Below, piece by piece: positions 1 through 10,500 of a stretch of DNA of 42,206 nt; position 1 is the first letter of the stretch; every line of letters begins with the position of its first letter. The position numbers and the translations under genes are program-made. Origin of the DNA: Candidatus Atribacteria bacterium (lineage in GTDB: Bacteria > Atribacterota > Atribacteria > Atribacterales > Caldatribacteriaceae); NCBI GenBank assembly GCA_029549715.1, contig JAKPIQ010000127.1, forward strand, positions 1 to 42,206. The letters are read 5' to 3'. The notes beneath the pieces are model-generated. The model was given only the letters and a program-made list of their open reading frames with translations. It made no database searches and had not been told where the DNA came from.

Positions 1-1
1 G

Positions 2-649
2 ATGGAGTTTGATAGCAAAGAAACTATAGAACAGAGAAAAAATATGGTGGAGAGGCAACTAATCCTGCGGGGGATAAAGAACCAGCGGGTGATTGAAGCC
101 TTTTTGCGTGTTCCTCGCCATCTGTTTGTTCCTCCTTCTCACAGAGACCTATCTTACCAGGATACTCCTCTTCCCATTGGATATAACCAGACCATTTCTC
201 AACCTTACATCGTGGCTTTGATGGTGGAGCTTTTAAATCCCCAGGAAGGAGATGAGGTTTTAGAAATAGGCACCGGCTCGGGATACCAGACGGCTATTCT
301 CACTGAGTTGGTCAAAGTGGTTTATAGTGTGGAGAGGATTCCCGAGCTCATAAAGCGGGCGGGAGATGTTCTCTCCCAGCTAGGGTATCGTAATGTTATC
401 TTGGTAGAAGGGGATGGAAGTAAGGGGCTACCTCAGTTCTCTCCCTACGATAAAATAATAGTAAGTGCCTGTTCTAAAAAGATTTATCCTGTGTGGGTGG
501 AAGAACTAAAAGAGGGAGGGATAATTGTTTTGCCTTTGGAGGAAGAAAGAGGGCAAAACCTGGTGCGAGGGATAAAGAGGAAGGGAAAATTGGTGTTAGA
601 AGACCACGGAGGCTGTGTTTTTGTACCTTTAGTGGAAGATGAATTATAG
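2..649 (+). CDS. pcm: Protein-L-isoaspartate O-methyltransferase
   Basis: ORF with PCMT signatures: MVERQLILRGI, RVPRHLFVP, YQDTPLPIGYNQTISQPYIVALM, VLEIGTGSGYQTAIL. The 5' end is at the window edge, so the start may lie upstream. Confidence 0.93.
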   Translation: MEFDSKETIEQRKNMVERQLILRGIKNQRVIEAFLRVPRHLFVPPSHRDLSYQDTPLPIGYNQTISQPYIVALMVELLNPQEGDEVLEIGTGSGYQTAILTELVKVVYSVERIPELIKRAGDVLSQLGYRNVILVEGDGSKGLPQFSPYDKIIVSACSKKIYPVWVEELKEGGIIVLPLEEERGQNLVRGIKRKGKLVLEDHGGCVFVPLVEDEL

Positions 650-748
650 TACCCCGCGGAACCTATTAAACTACTAAAACTTTAAAAAGTAAATTAACGT
701 CGGAGGTCAAAAACTTAAAATTACTATGTGCTGAGGGATACTATAATT
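642..748 (+). repeat. AT-rich element with imperfect terminal inverted repeats (copy A)
   Basis: aattatagtacccc (642-655) is complementary to gggatactataatt (735-748) at 13/14 positions. Internal core 648-696 matches the reverse complement of 16087-16135 at 44/49 positions by hand alignment. Confidence 0.6.
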
Positions 749-786
749 TTCTTAGTAGTTTTTTGCTTTTTTGTTTGTTGTCTTTT

Positions 787-817
787 GGGGGTTATGGGGG
801 GGCTACCCCCTCATAGT
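787..817 (+). repeat. G-run/C-run hairpin repeat, related to the palindrome at 15676-15710 in opposite orientation
   Basis: gggggttatgggggggctaccccctcatagt compared with the reverse complement of 15676-15710 (gggggttataagggggaatattcccccttatagt). Confidence 0.5.
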
Positions 818-839
818 ACTGTATATAGGAGGAATCAAA

Positions 840-1355
840 ATGAAAGCTCTGCTCGTGATAGACCTTTTGAATGACTTTGTCCATCCCCAGGGAGCGCTTT
901 TTGTGGGAGAAAGAGCTAAAGAAGTGATAACTTTTTCTCAAGAAATAATTTCTGAATATCGGAAGGAAAATATACCTATCATTTATGTTTGTGATTCTCA
1001 CCGTCCCGATGATCAGGAATTTACTCTCTTTCCTCCCCATAGCATAGAGGGAAGCTGGGGAGGAAAAGTCACAGAAGCGCTCACTCCTCAAGCCGGTGAC
1101 TGTATTATCCCCAAAAGAAGATTCAGTGCCTTCTTTGGTACTTCTTTAGACCTTCTTTTGCGGGAGAAAAAAATAGAACAGCTGGAAATAGTAGGAGTAT
1201 GCACTAATATTTGTGTTCTATACACTTCAGCAGGGGCTCGAATGCTTAATTACCAGGTGGTAGTTCGCGAAAAGGGGGTTACCTCTTTTGATTTAGCGGC
1301 TCACGAATGGGCTCTTCGGGAGATGAAAAACACTTTAGGGGTAGAGGTGAAGTAA
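840..1355 (+). CDS. Isochorismatase/nicotinamidase-family cysteine hydrolase
   Basis: KALLVIDLLNDFV, GVCTNICVLYTSAGARMLNYQVVV motifs. ATG at 840 preceded by aggaggaatcaaa; the longer ORF start at 771 is less likely. Confidence 0.88.
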   Translation: MKALLVIDLLNDFVHPQGALFVGERAKEVITFSQEIISEYRKENIPIIYVCDSHRPDDQEFTLFPPHSIEGSWGGKVTEALTPQAGDCIIPKRRFSAFFGTSLDLLLREKKIEQLEIVGVCTNICVLYTSAGARMLNYQVVVREKGVTSFDLAAHEWALREMKNTLGVEVK

Positions 1356-2252
1356 TTGAAAAGAGTGATTCAGAGTGCTATTAATTTGAGCACTTCCTCT
1401 CCTTTCCTCGTGGAAAAAATAGTTGAAGAAATTTCCAATCTTTCTGGATTAAAAGTGGCTGATTATTCTTCCGACCCTGACCATAATCGCTCAGTGGTAA
1501 CTCTCCTGGGAGAAGAAGAAAGTTTAGAAAAAGCTGTGCTTAAGATTGTGGGAATAGCAGAAAGAGAAATAGATATATCCCGGCATCGGGGAGAGCATCC
1601 TCGAGTGGGAGCAGTAGATGTGATTCCTTTTACTCCCTGGCGAGGAGTAGATATGGAGGACTGTAAGAAATTAGCCTGGGAGGTGGGAGAAAAAGTAGCC
1701 GAGAGATTTGATGTCCCGGTTTATTTTTATGGGGAGGCGGCTCTCCGGGAGGAGCACCGGGACCTTTCCCGCATCCGTCGGGGAGGATATGAGCTCCTGA
1801 AGGAAGAGATAGATAAAGTTCCTGAGAGGCATCCGGATCTGGGTCCAGCTAAAATTCACCGCAGCTTAGGAGCGGTGGTCATTGGAGCTCGAGGGCCTCT
1901 CGTGGCTTTCAATGTAAACCTGAAAACCCAGGACCTCGATATTGCAAAAGCAATTGCTCGCAAGCTGCGGGGGGAGACAGGGGGATTGCGCTATGTTAAA
2001 GCTATCGGGGTTAATTTACAAAGCAAAGGTATGGTTCAAGTTTCTATGAACCTTTTAGATTTTAAGAAAAGCACCATTTATCAGGCTTTTGAGCTGGTGA
2101 AACTGGAAGCTAAGCGGTGGGGAGTAGAAGTAAAAGGAGGAGAGATAATCGGGCTTTTGCCTCTCGAGGCTCTGATAGATGTGGCTGGTTTTTATCTGGG
2201 AATTCCTGATCTCTCGGTAAAGCAAGTTTTAGAGTACCATTTAGAAGAGTAA
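1356..2252 (+). CDS. ftcD: Glutamate formimidoyltransferase (FTCD N-domain type)
   Basis: SDPDHNRSVVTLLG, HRGEHPRVGAVDVIPFTPW, GGLRYVKAIGV motifs. TTG start directly after the previous TAA. Confidence 0.88.
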   Translation: MKRVIQSAINLSTSSPFLVEKIVEEISNLSGLKVADYSSDPDHNRSVVTLLGEEESLEKAVLKIVGIAEREIDISRHRGEHPRVGAVDVIPFTPWRGVDMEDCKKLAWEVGEKVAERFDVPVYFYGEAALREEHRDLSRIRRGGYELLKEEIDKVPERHPDLGPAKIHRSLGAVVIGARGPLVAFNVNLKTQDLDIAKAIARKLRGETGGLRYVKAIGVNLQSKGMVQVSMNLLDFKKSTIYQAFELVKLEAKRWGVEVKGGEIIGLLPLEALIDVAGFYLGIPDLSVKQVLEYHLEE

Positions 2253-2282
2253 AAATTTTTTTGACTTTCTTTGACCAAGCTA

Positions 2283-2311
2283 TTGACAAATTAATTTTCT
2301 CTGATTATAAT
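2283..2311 (+). promoter_or_regulatory. Sigma70-type promoter for hsp20
   Basis: TTGACA (2283-2288), 17-nt spacer, TATAAT (2306-2311): exact consensus hexamers and spacing. Confidence 0.8.
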
Positions 2312-2349
2312 AGGGACCAGAAAATAAATAAAAGAAGGAGGGAAATGAA

Positions 2350-2838
2350 ATGGCTAGAAGATTCTTACCGGCTCGGAGAGAAGAGAGAAGAGTAAGTCCG
2401 GGAAGGCAAATGTGGGATCTTTTTGATCTACGAACCGATCTGGATGAGATTTTTGATGAATTGATGGAGTTTCCTTTCTTTACTACCCCTTCTTTAGTTG
2501 CTGGTTTTCCACCCGTAGATATAGCAGAAACTGAAAATGAAGTAATAGCTAAGGTAGAAGTTCCGGGGGTAGATCCTAAGGACTTAGAAGTGCATGTTAC
2601 TGAAGATACTTTAAATATCAAAGGTGAAGTGAGAGACGAGTGGGAAGAGAAAGACGTAGGTTACTACGCTCGTGAACGTTATTATGGAACTTTTGAACGC
2701 ACTTTGCCTTTACCTGCTAAAGTAAAACAGGATGAGGTTAAGGCTCAATACAAAGATGGTGTTTTGCACATTACTCTTCCCAAAGTTGAACCCAGTAAAC
2801 CCAAAGCGAAAAAAGTAGAAATAGAAGTGGGTCAATAA
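2350..2838 (+). CDS. hsp20: Hsp20/alpha-crystallin small heat-shock protein
   Basis: PPVDIAETENEVIAKVEVPGVDPKDLEVHVTEDTLNIKGE...GVLHITLPKVE alpha-crystallin domain. RBS aaggaggg. Confidence 0.95.
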   Translation: MARRFLPARREERRVSPGRQMWDLFDLRTDLDEIFDELMEFPFFTTPSLVAGFPPVDIAETENEVIAKVEVPGVDPKDLEVHVTEDTLNIKGEVRDEWEEKDVGYYARERYYGTFERTLPLPAKVKQDEVKAQYKDGVLHITLPKVEPSKPKAKKVEIEVGQ

Positions 2839-2870
2839 AAAAAGCCCGGAGTTTGCTCCGGGCTTTTTTT
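2837..2870 (+). terminator. Intrinsic terminator after hsp20 (A-tract plus T-tract, probably bidirectional)
   Basis: aaaaaaagcccggag tttg ctccgggcttttttt. Confidence 0.9.
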
Positions 2871-2907
2871 ATTGGTTAGTGGTTAATGTGATGAGCTTGT
2901 AGCTGAT

Positions 2908-2942
2908 TACGCTGGAGTGTTTTCCCTCCAGCGTAGTTTTTC
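2908..2942 (+). terminator. Second stem-loop followed by T-rich tract
   Basis: tacgctggagtgttttccctccagcgta followed by gtttttctgttttttc. Confidence 0.55.
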
Positions 2943-2967
2943 TGTTTTTTCTTTATCTTTTATGCTT

Positions 2968-4080
2968 TTAATCTTGTGCCGGGGGTTGCTCTGTATTTTC
3001 TTCTTGCCAGGTTTTAGGCCTTTCTTCTAAGCTCATACCTAAAGAGGTAAAAAAGGTGGCTTGAGCTACTCGATAATCGAACACCGCCTGGAGATAAGCG
3101 GTTTCGGCTTCATAGGTAGCGTATTGTTTGTCTAATAGGTCTACGGTGGTTATTAAGCCAGCATCGAATTGAGCCTGAGCAATGTACAGTTTTTCCTGAG
3201 CAATTTTAGAGCTTTGAGCCTGCAGGGGTACCCGCTCTTCGGCATCTTTCAGGGTGGAATAATTTTGATGTACTTCTAAAATCACTGAGTTCTGAATATT
3301 TTCTAAATTTACTCGTGCCTGGGAAAGTTGAACTTTTGATTTTTGGAGAGTAAGAGGTGGAGTATAGGGGTTACTATTTACTTCTACCTCTTTTTCTTTT
3401 AGATTGACGGCATCATGAGCTTGTTCTATTTCTAACCGATGAGCGAGGGCATACTTTAGACTTTCTTCCAGATTTACCTCTAAGGGCTGGAAATCCAGTT
3501 TGTCGGAGAGCTGATAATTCTGGCTCTCTCGGTTTCCTATTAACTGATTGAACTGAAACTGAGCTAAACTCAGAGCTCTTCGGGATTTCTGGATTTCATT
3601 TTCGGCCCGGTTTAGCTCCAGCTCTGCTGATAATAAGTCAATTTCTGCTACCATTCCTAGAGAATACCTGGTCTGGATATTCTGGTATTGGTTTTCTGCT
3701 CTTTTTAGATTATTTTGAGCTAAATCTAAACTCTGCTGAGCTTTAAGAACGTTGTAATATCCTCGCTCCACAGCGAGGGCGTGTTGAGTCAAAGTCATTT
3801 CATAATTCCTCTGGGCTACTTTCCAGGTATTTTGAAGAGATAACTCCTGAATAATAGAAGGAGATAGAAGAAGGATGGCTTTACCTTCTTCAAAATTGAT
3901 TCGTGCCTCTTCTAATTTCTCTTTGGCTAGCCGGGCTTCGTTGCTCTCTTCTAACCCTGACCTTACTGCTTCCTGTAAAGAGAGAGTAACGATTTCTTGT
4001 GTTTCTCCCCCCGGGACAAATAAAAAACCTATCAAGCACATCACCAGTGTCCAGCTTAAAATCCTTTCCTTTACTTTCAA
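2968..4080 (-). CDS. TolC-family protein, apparently shortened (helical-only, barrel segments not evident)
   Basis: TolC-like duplicated coiled-coil repeats (LQEAVRSGLEESNEARLAKEKLEEAR...; LNRAENEIQKSRRALSLAQFQFNQLIG...; YATYEAETAYLQAVFDYRVAQATFFTSLG). Signal peptide present. 370 aa. Confidence 0.82.
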   Translation of the reverse strand: MKVKERILSWTLVMCLIGFLFVPGGETQEIVTLSLQEAVRSGLEESNEARLAKEKLEEARINFEEGKAILLLSPSIIQELSLQNTWKVAQRNYEMTLTQHALAVERGYYNVLKAQQSLDLAQNNLKRAENQYQNIQTRYSLGMVAEIDLLSAELELNRAENEIQKSRRALSLAQFQFNQLIGNRESQNYQLSDKLDFQPLEVNLEESLKYALAHRLEIEQAHDAVNLKEKEVEVNSNPYTPPLTLQKSKVQLSQARVNLENIQNSVILEVHQNYSTLKDAEERVPLQAQSSKIAQEKLYIAQAQFDAGLITTVDLLDKQYATYEAETAYLQAVFDYRVAQATFFTSLGMSLEERPKTWQEENTEQPPAQD

Positions 4081-4119
4081 ATTCCCACCCCCTAAATGAT
4101 GTGATTAAACCAGTTATTT

Positions 4120-5511
4120 TTAAGATAGAAAAGAAGGAATTACTATCTGGTTTTCCTCTACCTGGATTGGTTCTTCTAGAGTTCTTAAAAGATTTACAAT
4201 GGCTTGCCAGAGATTGTTTTCTGCTTTCTGGTAGTTAGCTTCTGCTTGCTGGGTTTGGAGCTCGCTCTGTAAGAGTTCACGGTTGGTGATAAACCCCATT
4301 TTTAGTTGTTCTTCCATAATCTGATAAGTATCCTGGGCGCTTTGCCGAACCAGCGAGGTTAGTTCTCGATTGCTTTGAGTTTGCAGAAATTGGTTCACAG
4401 CCTTCTCTACTTTAAGGCTGAGAGCTTGAGGAAGTATCTCCATTTCTCTTTCTATTCGGTTGATTTCTATTTCTGCCGCTTCTAATTGGTTACTGGTAAC
4501 TTTTCCATCCCAAATTTTCCAGCTTACTTCAAGCCCCACCCCCCAGCTTTCAGGGGAAGAGAAATAGCTACTGTTTCGCAGATATGAGGGATTTCCTCCT
4601 TGAATCTGGTAAGAGAGAATCCCCTCCCGGTTGAGAGAAAGCTGGGTTTGAAAATCCTCTCCCTGGTATTGCCCTGCTAAGGCTATTTGAGGTTGAGTAG
4701 TTTTTTGAGTTTCTTTCTTTTGTATTTCTTTTTTCTCTTTCTCTCGCTGGAGAGTGTCCTTTTCTGAACTCCTTTCCTGAAGCAGGAGGGATAATGAAGA
4801 ATGATCCAGTTCCCGGAAAGGAGGAGGAGAGGAGATAGGAGTTAAAGAAAAGAAAGTATCGAGAGGAACACCCATGAGCTGGTTTAAATTTTCTCGGGCT
4901 AATTTGAGCTCCCGCTCTTTTTCTTGTAGTAAAAATCTTGAGTTTTCCAGATTTTCCTGAGCTTTCAGTAAATCGATAGAAGAAGCATTTCCTTCTTCCC
5001 ATTTTCTTTGCTGGTCTTCCAGAAGAATTTGATACAATTCTGCAGCTTTTTGAGCGACACTATAATCTTTTTCCCCATTTACAATTTCTAAATAATAAGT
5101 GATGGCTTGAACTTTAGCTTCCTCCTCTTTAAGGAGAAGTTGACTTTCGGCTTCCTGTAGGAGAATCTGGGCAGTTTTCTCGGTGGGGGATTTATCAAAA
5201 AGATAAACGGCATCTTTGATACTTATCCCCCAGGTCATCTCGCTTGTGTCTTCACCGTTTATGATAGGCCAGTTGCCCGATAAGGTGACCTCCGGGGATA
5301 AACTCTGAGAAGCAGAAGAGGATAAGTTCAACTTAGCAGTTTCTACCGCATCTCGGGCATTTAATACCTCCGGAGAATTAGCTAAAACCTTTTCTACTAC
5401 ATAAGAAAGATTTATAGTTTCTATCTCTTCAGCTTGAGAAACTCCAAAAGAAAAAAAACTGAGGAGCCATATCAGATGTACTCCCCAGAGAAAAGTTTTA
5501 GATTTTTTCAT
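4120..5511 (-). CDS. TolC-family outer membrane efflux protein
   Basis: Signal peptide; VVEKVLANSPEVLNARDAVETAKLNL, KAQENLENSRFLLQEKERELKLARENLNQLMG. Contains two beta-rich inserts consistent with barrel strands. Confidence 0.87.
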   Translation of the reverse strand: MKKSKTFLWGVHLIWLLSFFSFGVSQAEEIETINLSYVVEKVLANSPEVLNARDAVETAKLNLSSSASQSLSPEVTLSGNWPIINGEDTSEMTWGISIKDAVYLFDKSPTEKTAQILLQEAESQLLLKEEEAKVQAITYYLEIVNGEKDYSVAQKAAELYQILLEDQQRKWEEGNASSIDLLKAQENLENSRFLLQEKERELKLARENLNQLMGVPLDTFFSLTPISSPPPFRELDHSSLSLLLQERSSEKDTLQREKEKKEIQKKETQKTTQPQIALAGQYQGEDFQTQLSLNREGILSYQIQGGNPSYLRNSSYFSSPESWGVGLEVSWKIWDGKVTSNQLEAAEIEINRIEREMEILPQALSLKVEKAVNQFLQTQSNRELTSLVRQSAQDTYQIMEEQLKMGFITNRELLQSELQTQQAEANYQKAENNLWQAIVNLLRTLEEPIQVEENQIVIPSFLS

Positions 5512-5540
5512 GGTTCATCAGCTCCCCTTTATATTGTAAA

Positions 5541-6749
5541 TCATTCGTAGCGAAGAGCAACAATAGGATCTAATTGACTTGCCCGTCGGGCAGGGTAAAT
5601 TCCAAAGAAAAGACCTATTCCCACCGAAATAGAAAAAGCGATGATTATTGCCTCTACAGATATAATGGCGGGGTAGGAAGTAAATTTAGAAATTACCTGA
5701 GAACCCACGATTCCCAGAACTATTCCTATTAACCCTCCCAGAGCGCTCAAAAGAGAAGATTCAATTACAAACTGGATGAGAATGTCAAAAGGTCGAGCTC
5801 CTATGGCCTTTCGCAACCCAATTTCCCGAGTGCGCTCGGTAACTGACACCAACATGATATTCATAATCCCGATACCTCCCACCAGAAGAGAGATCCCCGT
5901 TATAGCGGTTAAGAATAAAGTCATGGTTCCGGTAACCTGATTTATGGTGTCTAAAATATCTTGTTGGTTGATGATAGAGAATTTTTCCGGGTCTTTCAGC
6001 CGATTGAGGAAAAAAGTTTCTAAGAATTGAGCTACGGAATCCAGGTTTTCTTCTGTTTCTGTCTGGATGGTCATGCTCTGAATGTATTTACTGCCAGTTA
6101 ACCTTTTTTGCATGGTGGTTAGGGGAATGAATACCTGTTCTCCTAAGTCTTGAATACCGGTACTTTTTTCCTCCATCACCCCGATAACTGTAGCTGTTAT
6201 TCTTCCCACCCGGATTTTCTTCCCCAGCGCTTCTTCTGGAGAGGGAAATAGATCCTGGGCTATTGTTCTCCCTAATACTATTACTCTTTCTGCATTGTCC
6301 AATTCCCTCTGGTCGAAAAAACGTCCTATATCTACTTTAAAATTGCGGACCTCGGGATATTGAGGAGTAGTACCTACTACTCTTCCTCTTACGCTTTCTC
6401 TACCATAGGTTATAGGGAATGAAGTGGTGTTTTCCACTATTATATTTTTAATCCCGGGAAAGGTAAAGTCGCGGAGCTGTAGGTAGTGTTCCCATTCAAG
6501 CATATTTCCTCCTCGAGAAGCCACCGGCATTCCTGGCATACCTCGACTTCTCCCGGGAATGACGGTAATCTGGTTGGAACCTAAGCTTCCAATCTGACCT
6601 ACTATTTCTTCGGTTGTTCCTTCTCCTAAGCTAATCATAGCTATGACAGCAGCTACTCCAATGATAATTCCTAACATAGTGAGGAAAGAGCGAAGTTTAT
6701 TGGATAGGATGCTCGAAATAGCACTGTGCAAAGTCTCAGAGAGATTCAA
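5541..6749 (-). CDS. macB: MacB-type ABC transporter permease
   Basis: [73 protein letters not shown]. Confidence 0.94.
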   Translation of the reverse strand: MNLSETLHSAISSILSNKLRSFLTMLGIIIGVAAVIAMISLGEGTTEEIVGQIGSLGSNQITVIPGRSRGMPGMPVASRGGNMLEWEHYLQLRDFTFPGIKNIIVENTTSFPITYGRESVRGRVVGTTPQYPEVRNFKVDIGRFFDQRELDNAERVIVLGRTIAQDLFPSPEEALGKKIRVGRITATVIGVMEEKSTGIQDLGEQVFIPLTTMQKRLTGSKYIQSMTIQTETEENLDSVAQFLETFFLNRLKDPEKFSIINQQDILDTINQVTGTMTLFLTAITGISLLVGGIGIMNIMLVSVTERTREIGLRKAIGARPFDILIQFVIESSLLSALGGLIGIVLGIVGSQVISKFTSYPAIISVEAIIIAFSISVGIGLFFGIYPARRASQLDPIVALRYE

Positions 6750-7488
6750 CTACTTTTTCCTCCCTCAATTCCTTTAGAATCTCTCCGGCTTCCAGGGGTT
6801 GCTCTACAATTTCGTCATCTACTAATTGTCCATCTCTAAAATGGAGGATCCGGCGAGTGTGAGAGGCGATATCCCGTTCGTGAGTAACTAAAATTATGGT
6901 TTTACCTTCTCGGTTGAGTCCCTGGAGAATATACATTATCTCTTCACTGGAGCGAGTATCTAAATTTCCGGTGGGCTCATCAGCTAAAATGATGGAGGGG
7001 TTATTAACTAAAGCCCGGGCGATGGCCACTCGTTGTTGTTGGCCTCCGGAGAGCTGATTAGGGTAGTGATGAACGCGGTCTTCTAAGCCCACTGCCTCCA
7101 GGGATTTTATAGCTTGCTCTTTTCTTTTTTGAGAGGGAACCCCCGCGTAGATTAAAGGAAGTTCCACGTTTTGAAGGGCGGTCAATCGAGGAAGAAGATT
7201 GAAAGTCTGAAAGACGAAACCTATTTTCTGGTTTCGAATCTGAGCTAACTGATTTTCATTAAGTTGTGATACTTCTTGCCCATCGAGAAAATAACGGCCC
7301 CGGGTGGGGCGATCCAAGCATCCTAAGATATTTAGCAGGGTAGATTTTCCTGAGCCAGAAGGCCCCATAACGGCAACAAATTCTCCTTCTTCTATTTCAA
7401 AAGACACTCCTCGCAGCGCCTCGACTTGCACTTCTCCTAACTGGTAAATTTTCCACAGGTCTTCTACTTTTATTACTGGTTGATTCAT
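6736..7488 (-). CDS. MacB/LolD-type ABC transporter ATP-binding protein
   Basis: Walker [10 protein letters not shown], signature [15 protein letters not shown], Walker B ILADEPTG. The likely start [13 protein letters not shown] lies inside the longer ORF that begins at 7602. Confidence 0.94.
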   Translation of the reverse strand: MNQPVIKVEDLWKIYQLGEVQVEALRGVSFEIEEGEFVAVMGPSGSGKSTLLNILGCLDRPTRGRYFLDGQEVSQLNENQLAQIRNQKIGFVFQTFNLLPRLTALQNVELPLIYAGVPSQKRKEQAIKSLEAVGLEDRVHHYPNQLSGGQQQRVAIARALVNNPSIILADEPTGNLDTRSSEEIMYILQGLNREGKTIILVTHERDIASHTRRILHFRDGQLVDDEIVEQPLEAGEILKELREEKVVESL

Positions 7489-7504
7489 TGTTTTCACTTT
7501 AATT

Positions 7505-8764
7505 CTACCTTCCCCCCGGCATACCCATTGGAGGACCAAAATTGCGTTGATAAGAGGAAAGAGCCAGAAAAACTTCTTCGCCTTCTTCCAGCCCTTCTGC
7601 AATTTCTACCTGGGTATTGTTTCTTAACCCTACTTTTACTTCTTTTCGAATGGGTTGTCCATCAGGGCCTTTTACCGACACCCAGGCTTTTCCTCCTTTC
7701 TCTTCCAGGGCCTCAAGAGGAATGAGAATAGCATTATCTTTACTTTTGATGATAATTTCTGTCTCAGCAGTCATCCCGGATAGGAGGATGTCATCGGGGT
7801 TAGGTAACTCTATAGTGGTTTCAAAAACCACTATGTTTTCTACTATTTTTCCTTCCGGGGCAATGCTGGTTACTTTTCCCTCAAATTGCTGGCCAGGGAA
7901 AGCATCAAGAGTAACCACAGCCTTCTGGCCTTCTTTCACTTGTGGAACATCAATTTCGTTTATTAGTATTTTTACTTTCATAGTAGAGAGACTTCCTATT
8001 ACAGCCACCCTTCCTTCAGTAAAGACTGAATCTCCTTCTTCCGGGTCAAGGGTCAGAAGTGTACCGTCAATGGGAGAGGTAAAAATGCATTTTTCTAAAT
8101 TGTTTTCAATAGATTCTATATCAGCCTCTATTTGCTCAATCTGGGCTTGTAACTTTTCTATATCTTCTGGAGCGGCTCCACTTTTGACTTCTTCAAAGCG
8201 GGCTTGGGCAGAGAGATAAAGTGCTTCCTTCAATATTACCTGGTCTTTGCTTTGCTCTAAGGTTTCTTTAGAAATGCCACCACTTTTAAACAATTCCTGA
8301 TTTTTAGCTAAAGTTTCTTGTGCTGATTGATAGGCAATTTGAGCTTCTTTTAGCTGAGCCTCAGCCTGTCTTAGTTCCACCTCTTTAGGTTGAGCTAAGA
8401 GTTTTTTAAGATCCGCTTGAGCGCTCTTTAGTTGCGCTTTCGCTTTTCGAAGAGAGATTTCCAGATTGGCGGTATCCAGCTGGACCAGAGGTTGGTCTTT
8501 TTCTACTTTTTCTCCTGCCTGGGCAAGAACTTTTATTACCTTTCCACTTACTTCCGATTTTAATTCCACTCTATTCTTAGGTTCAAGTGTTCCTAACTCT
8601 GATACGGTTTGGTAGATGGTACCTCTGGTTGCTTTAACAGCAGGTATATTAACTGTGTTGGTGGTTTGTCCTGAGGAGGAAAAACGAGGGGAAAATAAAA
8701 AAACAGTTAAAATTCCTCCTCCTACTAAAACGAGGGTAATAATGATTCTGGTAAGCTTTTTCAC
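7505..8764 (-). CDS. macA: MacA-like periplasmic adaptor (HlyD/RND-MFP family)
   Basis: N-terminal membrane anchor; [43 protein letters not shown]; long coiled coil; [28 protein letters not shown]. Confidence 0.92.
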   Translation of the reverse strand: MKKLTRIIITLVLVGGGILTVFLFSPRFSSSGQTTNTVNIPAVKATRGTIYQTVSELGTLEPKNRVELKSEVSGKVIKVLAQAGEKVEKDQPLVQLDTANLEISLRKAKAQLKSAQADLKKLLAQPKEVELRQAEAQLKEAQIAYQSAQETLAKNQELFKSGGISKETLEQSKDQVILKEALYLSAQARFEEVKSGAAPEDIEKLQAQIEQIEADIESIENNLEKCIFTSPIDGTLLTLDPEEGDSVFTEGRVAVIGSLSTMKVKILINEIDVPQVKEGQKAVVTLDAFPGQQFEGKVTSIAPEGKIVENIVVFETTIELPNPDDILLSGMTAETEIIIKSKDNAILIPLEALEEKGGKAWVSVKGPDGQPIRKEVKVGLRNNTQVEIAEGLEEGEEVFLALSSYQRNFGPPMGMPGGR

Positions 8765-9274
8765 TTATCCTGGCTCCTTTTTAGGTTAATTAACTATTAT
8801 AACTTAGCAGTCAAGAAGTTAATAAAATTAATAAACTTTGTAAGCTACCATCCTAAAATATCGACCTTTTATTTTTTAGTTCCTTTTTAATAGAAATTAT
8901 AAAACACGCTTGAAGACTTTCCGGTACGGAGAGAGTTCTCCTCAGGCAATTTTTGGAAGCTTTTTTCTTGAGGTAAGCGAATTTTATCAGCATTATTTTT
9001 TTCTGAAAAATTCTTATAGTGTGTTCCTGCACAATTGTTTATCGTCAACAACTGAGATCGAAGGATCAGTAAAGATTCATTCCTGAGCCGTGATTCTATA
9101 TTTAGCTTTTATCAGATTCGGGAAAAGCCGTAAAGGTACAGGTTTCTTGTGCTATACTTTACCAGAAAGTGGAGCAGATAAAGATGTTTCCTCTCCTTGA
9201 TAGAGGAGCAGTAGGGATGTATTTCAGAAAACGAAGGAGTGTATAAGCAACTGAATGGTAAGGAGGTAGATAAA

Positions 9275-10246
9275 TTGAAGATCGCCCCTTTGATGAAAGG
9301 AGCCATGATTGCCGTTCGGGATTGTATGGGAGTGAACAAAGAAGAAAAAGTGGCAGTGATTACTGACACAGGTAAAATTGATATTGCCCAGAGTTTTCTT
9401 TTTGCTCTTCACGCTTTAGGAGTGGATGCTACTTTATTCTTGATGATACCTCGCTCTCACCATGCTGAGGAGCCGCCCCCGGAAATTGGGGTAGCTATGG
9501 CATCGGTAGATGTAGCGCTTCTCGTAACTACTGCGAGCTTGAGCCACACTTATGCCCGTATGGAAGCAACAAAAAAAGGTGTGCGCATAGCCAGTATGCC
9601 GGGTATCACTGAAGATATGCTTACTGTGGGAGCTATGACTGCCGATTATGAGAAAGTTTCGGAGCTGAGCTGGAAGTTAACCCGCCTTTTGGAAACCACT
9701 GATCTCGTAGAGATATCTACGGAGAAGGGAACTGATTTGCGTTTGAGCTTAAAAGATAGAAGCCCGGCTACCCCTCCTGATGACGGTCTATATCGGGAGC
9801 GGGGGAGGTGGGGTAACTTACCTGCTGGAGAGGCTTTTATTGCTCCGGTAGAGGAATCAGTAGAAGGAATAGCAGTTATTGATGGTTCTATGTCCCCCAT
9901 CGGGCTATTAGCCGAGCCAATTCGACTCACCATTCAGGGAGGGAGAGTGATAAAAATAGAAGGAGGAAGAGAGGCAGAGGAACTTTCTCGTTTTCTTGAG
10001 GAATTGGCTGATCCTTGTGCTTATTGGATTGGGGAGTTGGGCATTGGCACCAATGAAAAAGCGCGCCTTACCGGAAATATTTTAGAAGATGAAAAAGCTC
10101 TCCGTACCGTGCATATTGCCTTAGGTATGAACGTGGATATGGGTGGTAAAATAGAATCTAAGACTCACGATGATGGCATAATCCGCAATCCCACAGTAAA
10201 GTTTGATGGAAAGTTGATTATGGATAGAGGAGTCCTCACCCTGTAG
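9275..10246 (+). CDS. M29-like leucyl aminopeptidase family protein
   Basis: DPCAYWIGELGIGTNEKARLTGNILEDEKALRTVHIALGMNVDMGGKIESKTHDDGIIRNPTVKFDGKLIMDRG is typical of M29/NicX-like proteins. TTG at 9275 is 8 nt after aggagg. Confidence 0.78.
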   Translation: MKIAPLMKGAMIAVRDCMGVNKEEKVAVITDTGKIDIAQSFLFALHALGVDATLFLMIPRSHHAEEPPPEIGVAMASVDVALLVTTASLSHTYARMEATKKGVRIASMPGITEDMLTVGAMTADYEKVSELSWKLTRLLETTDLVEISTEKGTDLRLSLKDRSPATPPDDGLYRERGRWGNLPAGEAFIAPVEESVEGIAVIDGSMSPIGLLAEPIRLTIQGGRVIKIEGGREAEELSRFLEELADPCAYWIGELGIGTNEKARLTGNILEDEKALRTVHIALGMNVDMGGKIESKTHDDGIIRNPTVKFDGKLIMDRGVLTL

Positions 10247-10500
10247 AGAAAGATTGGGATTTCATAGTTTTTACTCCTGGTTAGAACTAATCTGTTTATC
10301 TTAATCTGATAACAAGGCCAATTTTTCAGGTAGGTTTCTATGGTTATCCTTTACAATATTTTGTTTTTCTGGGAAGGGATATGAAAACCACTTATATTTT
10401 TTATTTTTTTCAGATAATATTTTGTTGCTCTTCTTATCGCTGCAGGTGAGATGGAGGAGTGTCCTAGCTCAGTTTATTTGAGAAATAAGGAGGAAGCTCA

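Noticed and set aside
7617-8219. 200-aa plus-strand ORF antisense to macA
   Set aside because: Shadow of the macA coding frame; low-complexity Ser-rich product.
10247-10500. Possible TPP riboswitch before thiM
   Set aside because: No CTGAGA/ACCTGA-type conserved aptamer core visible.
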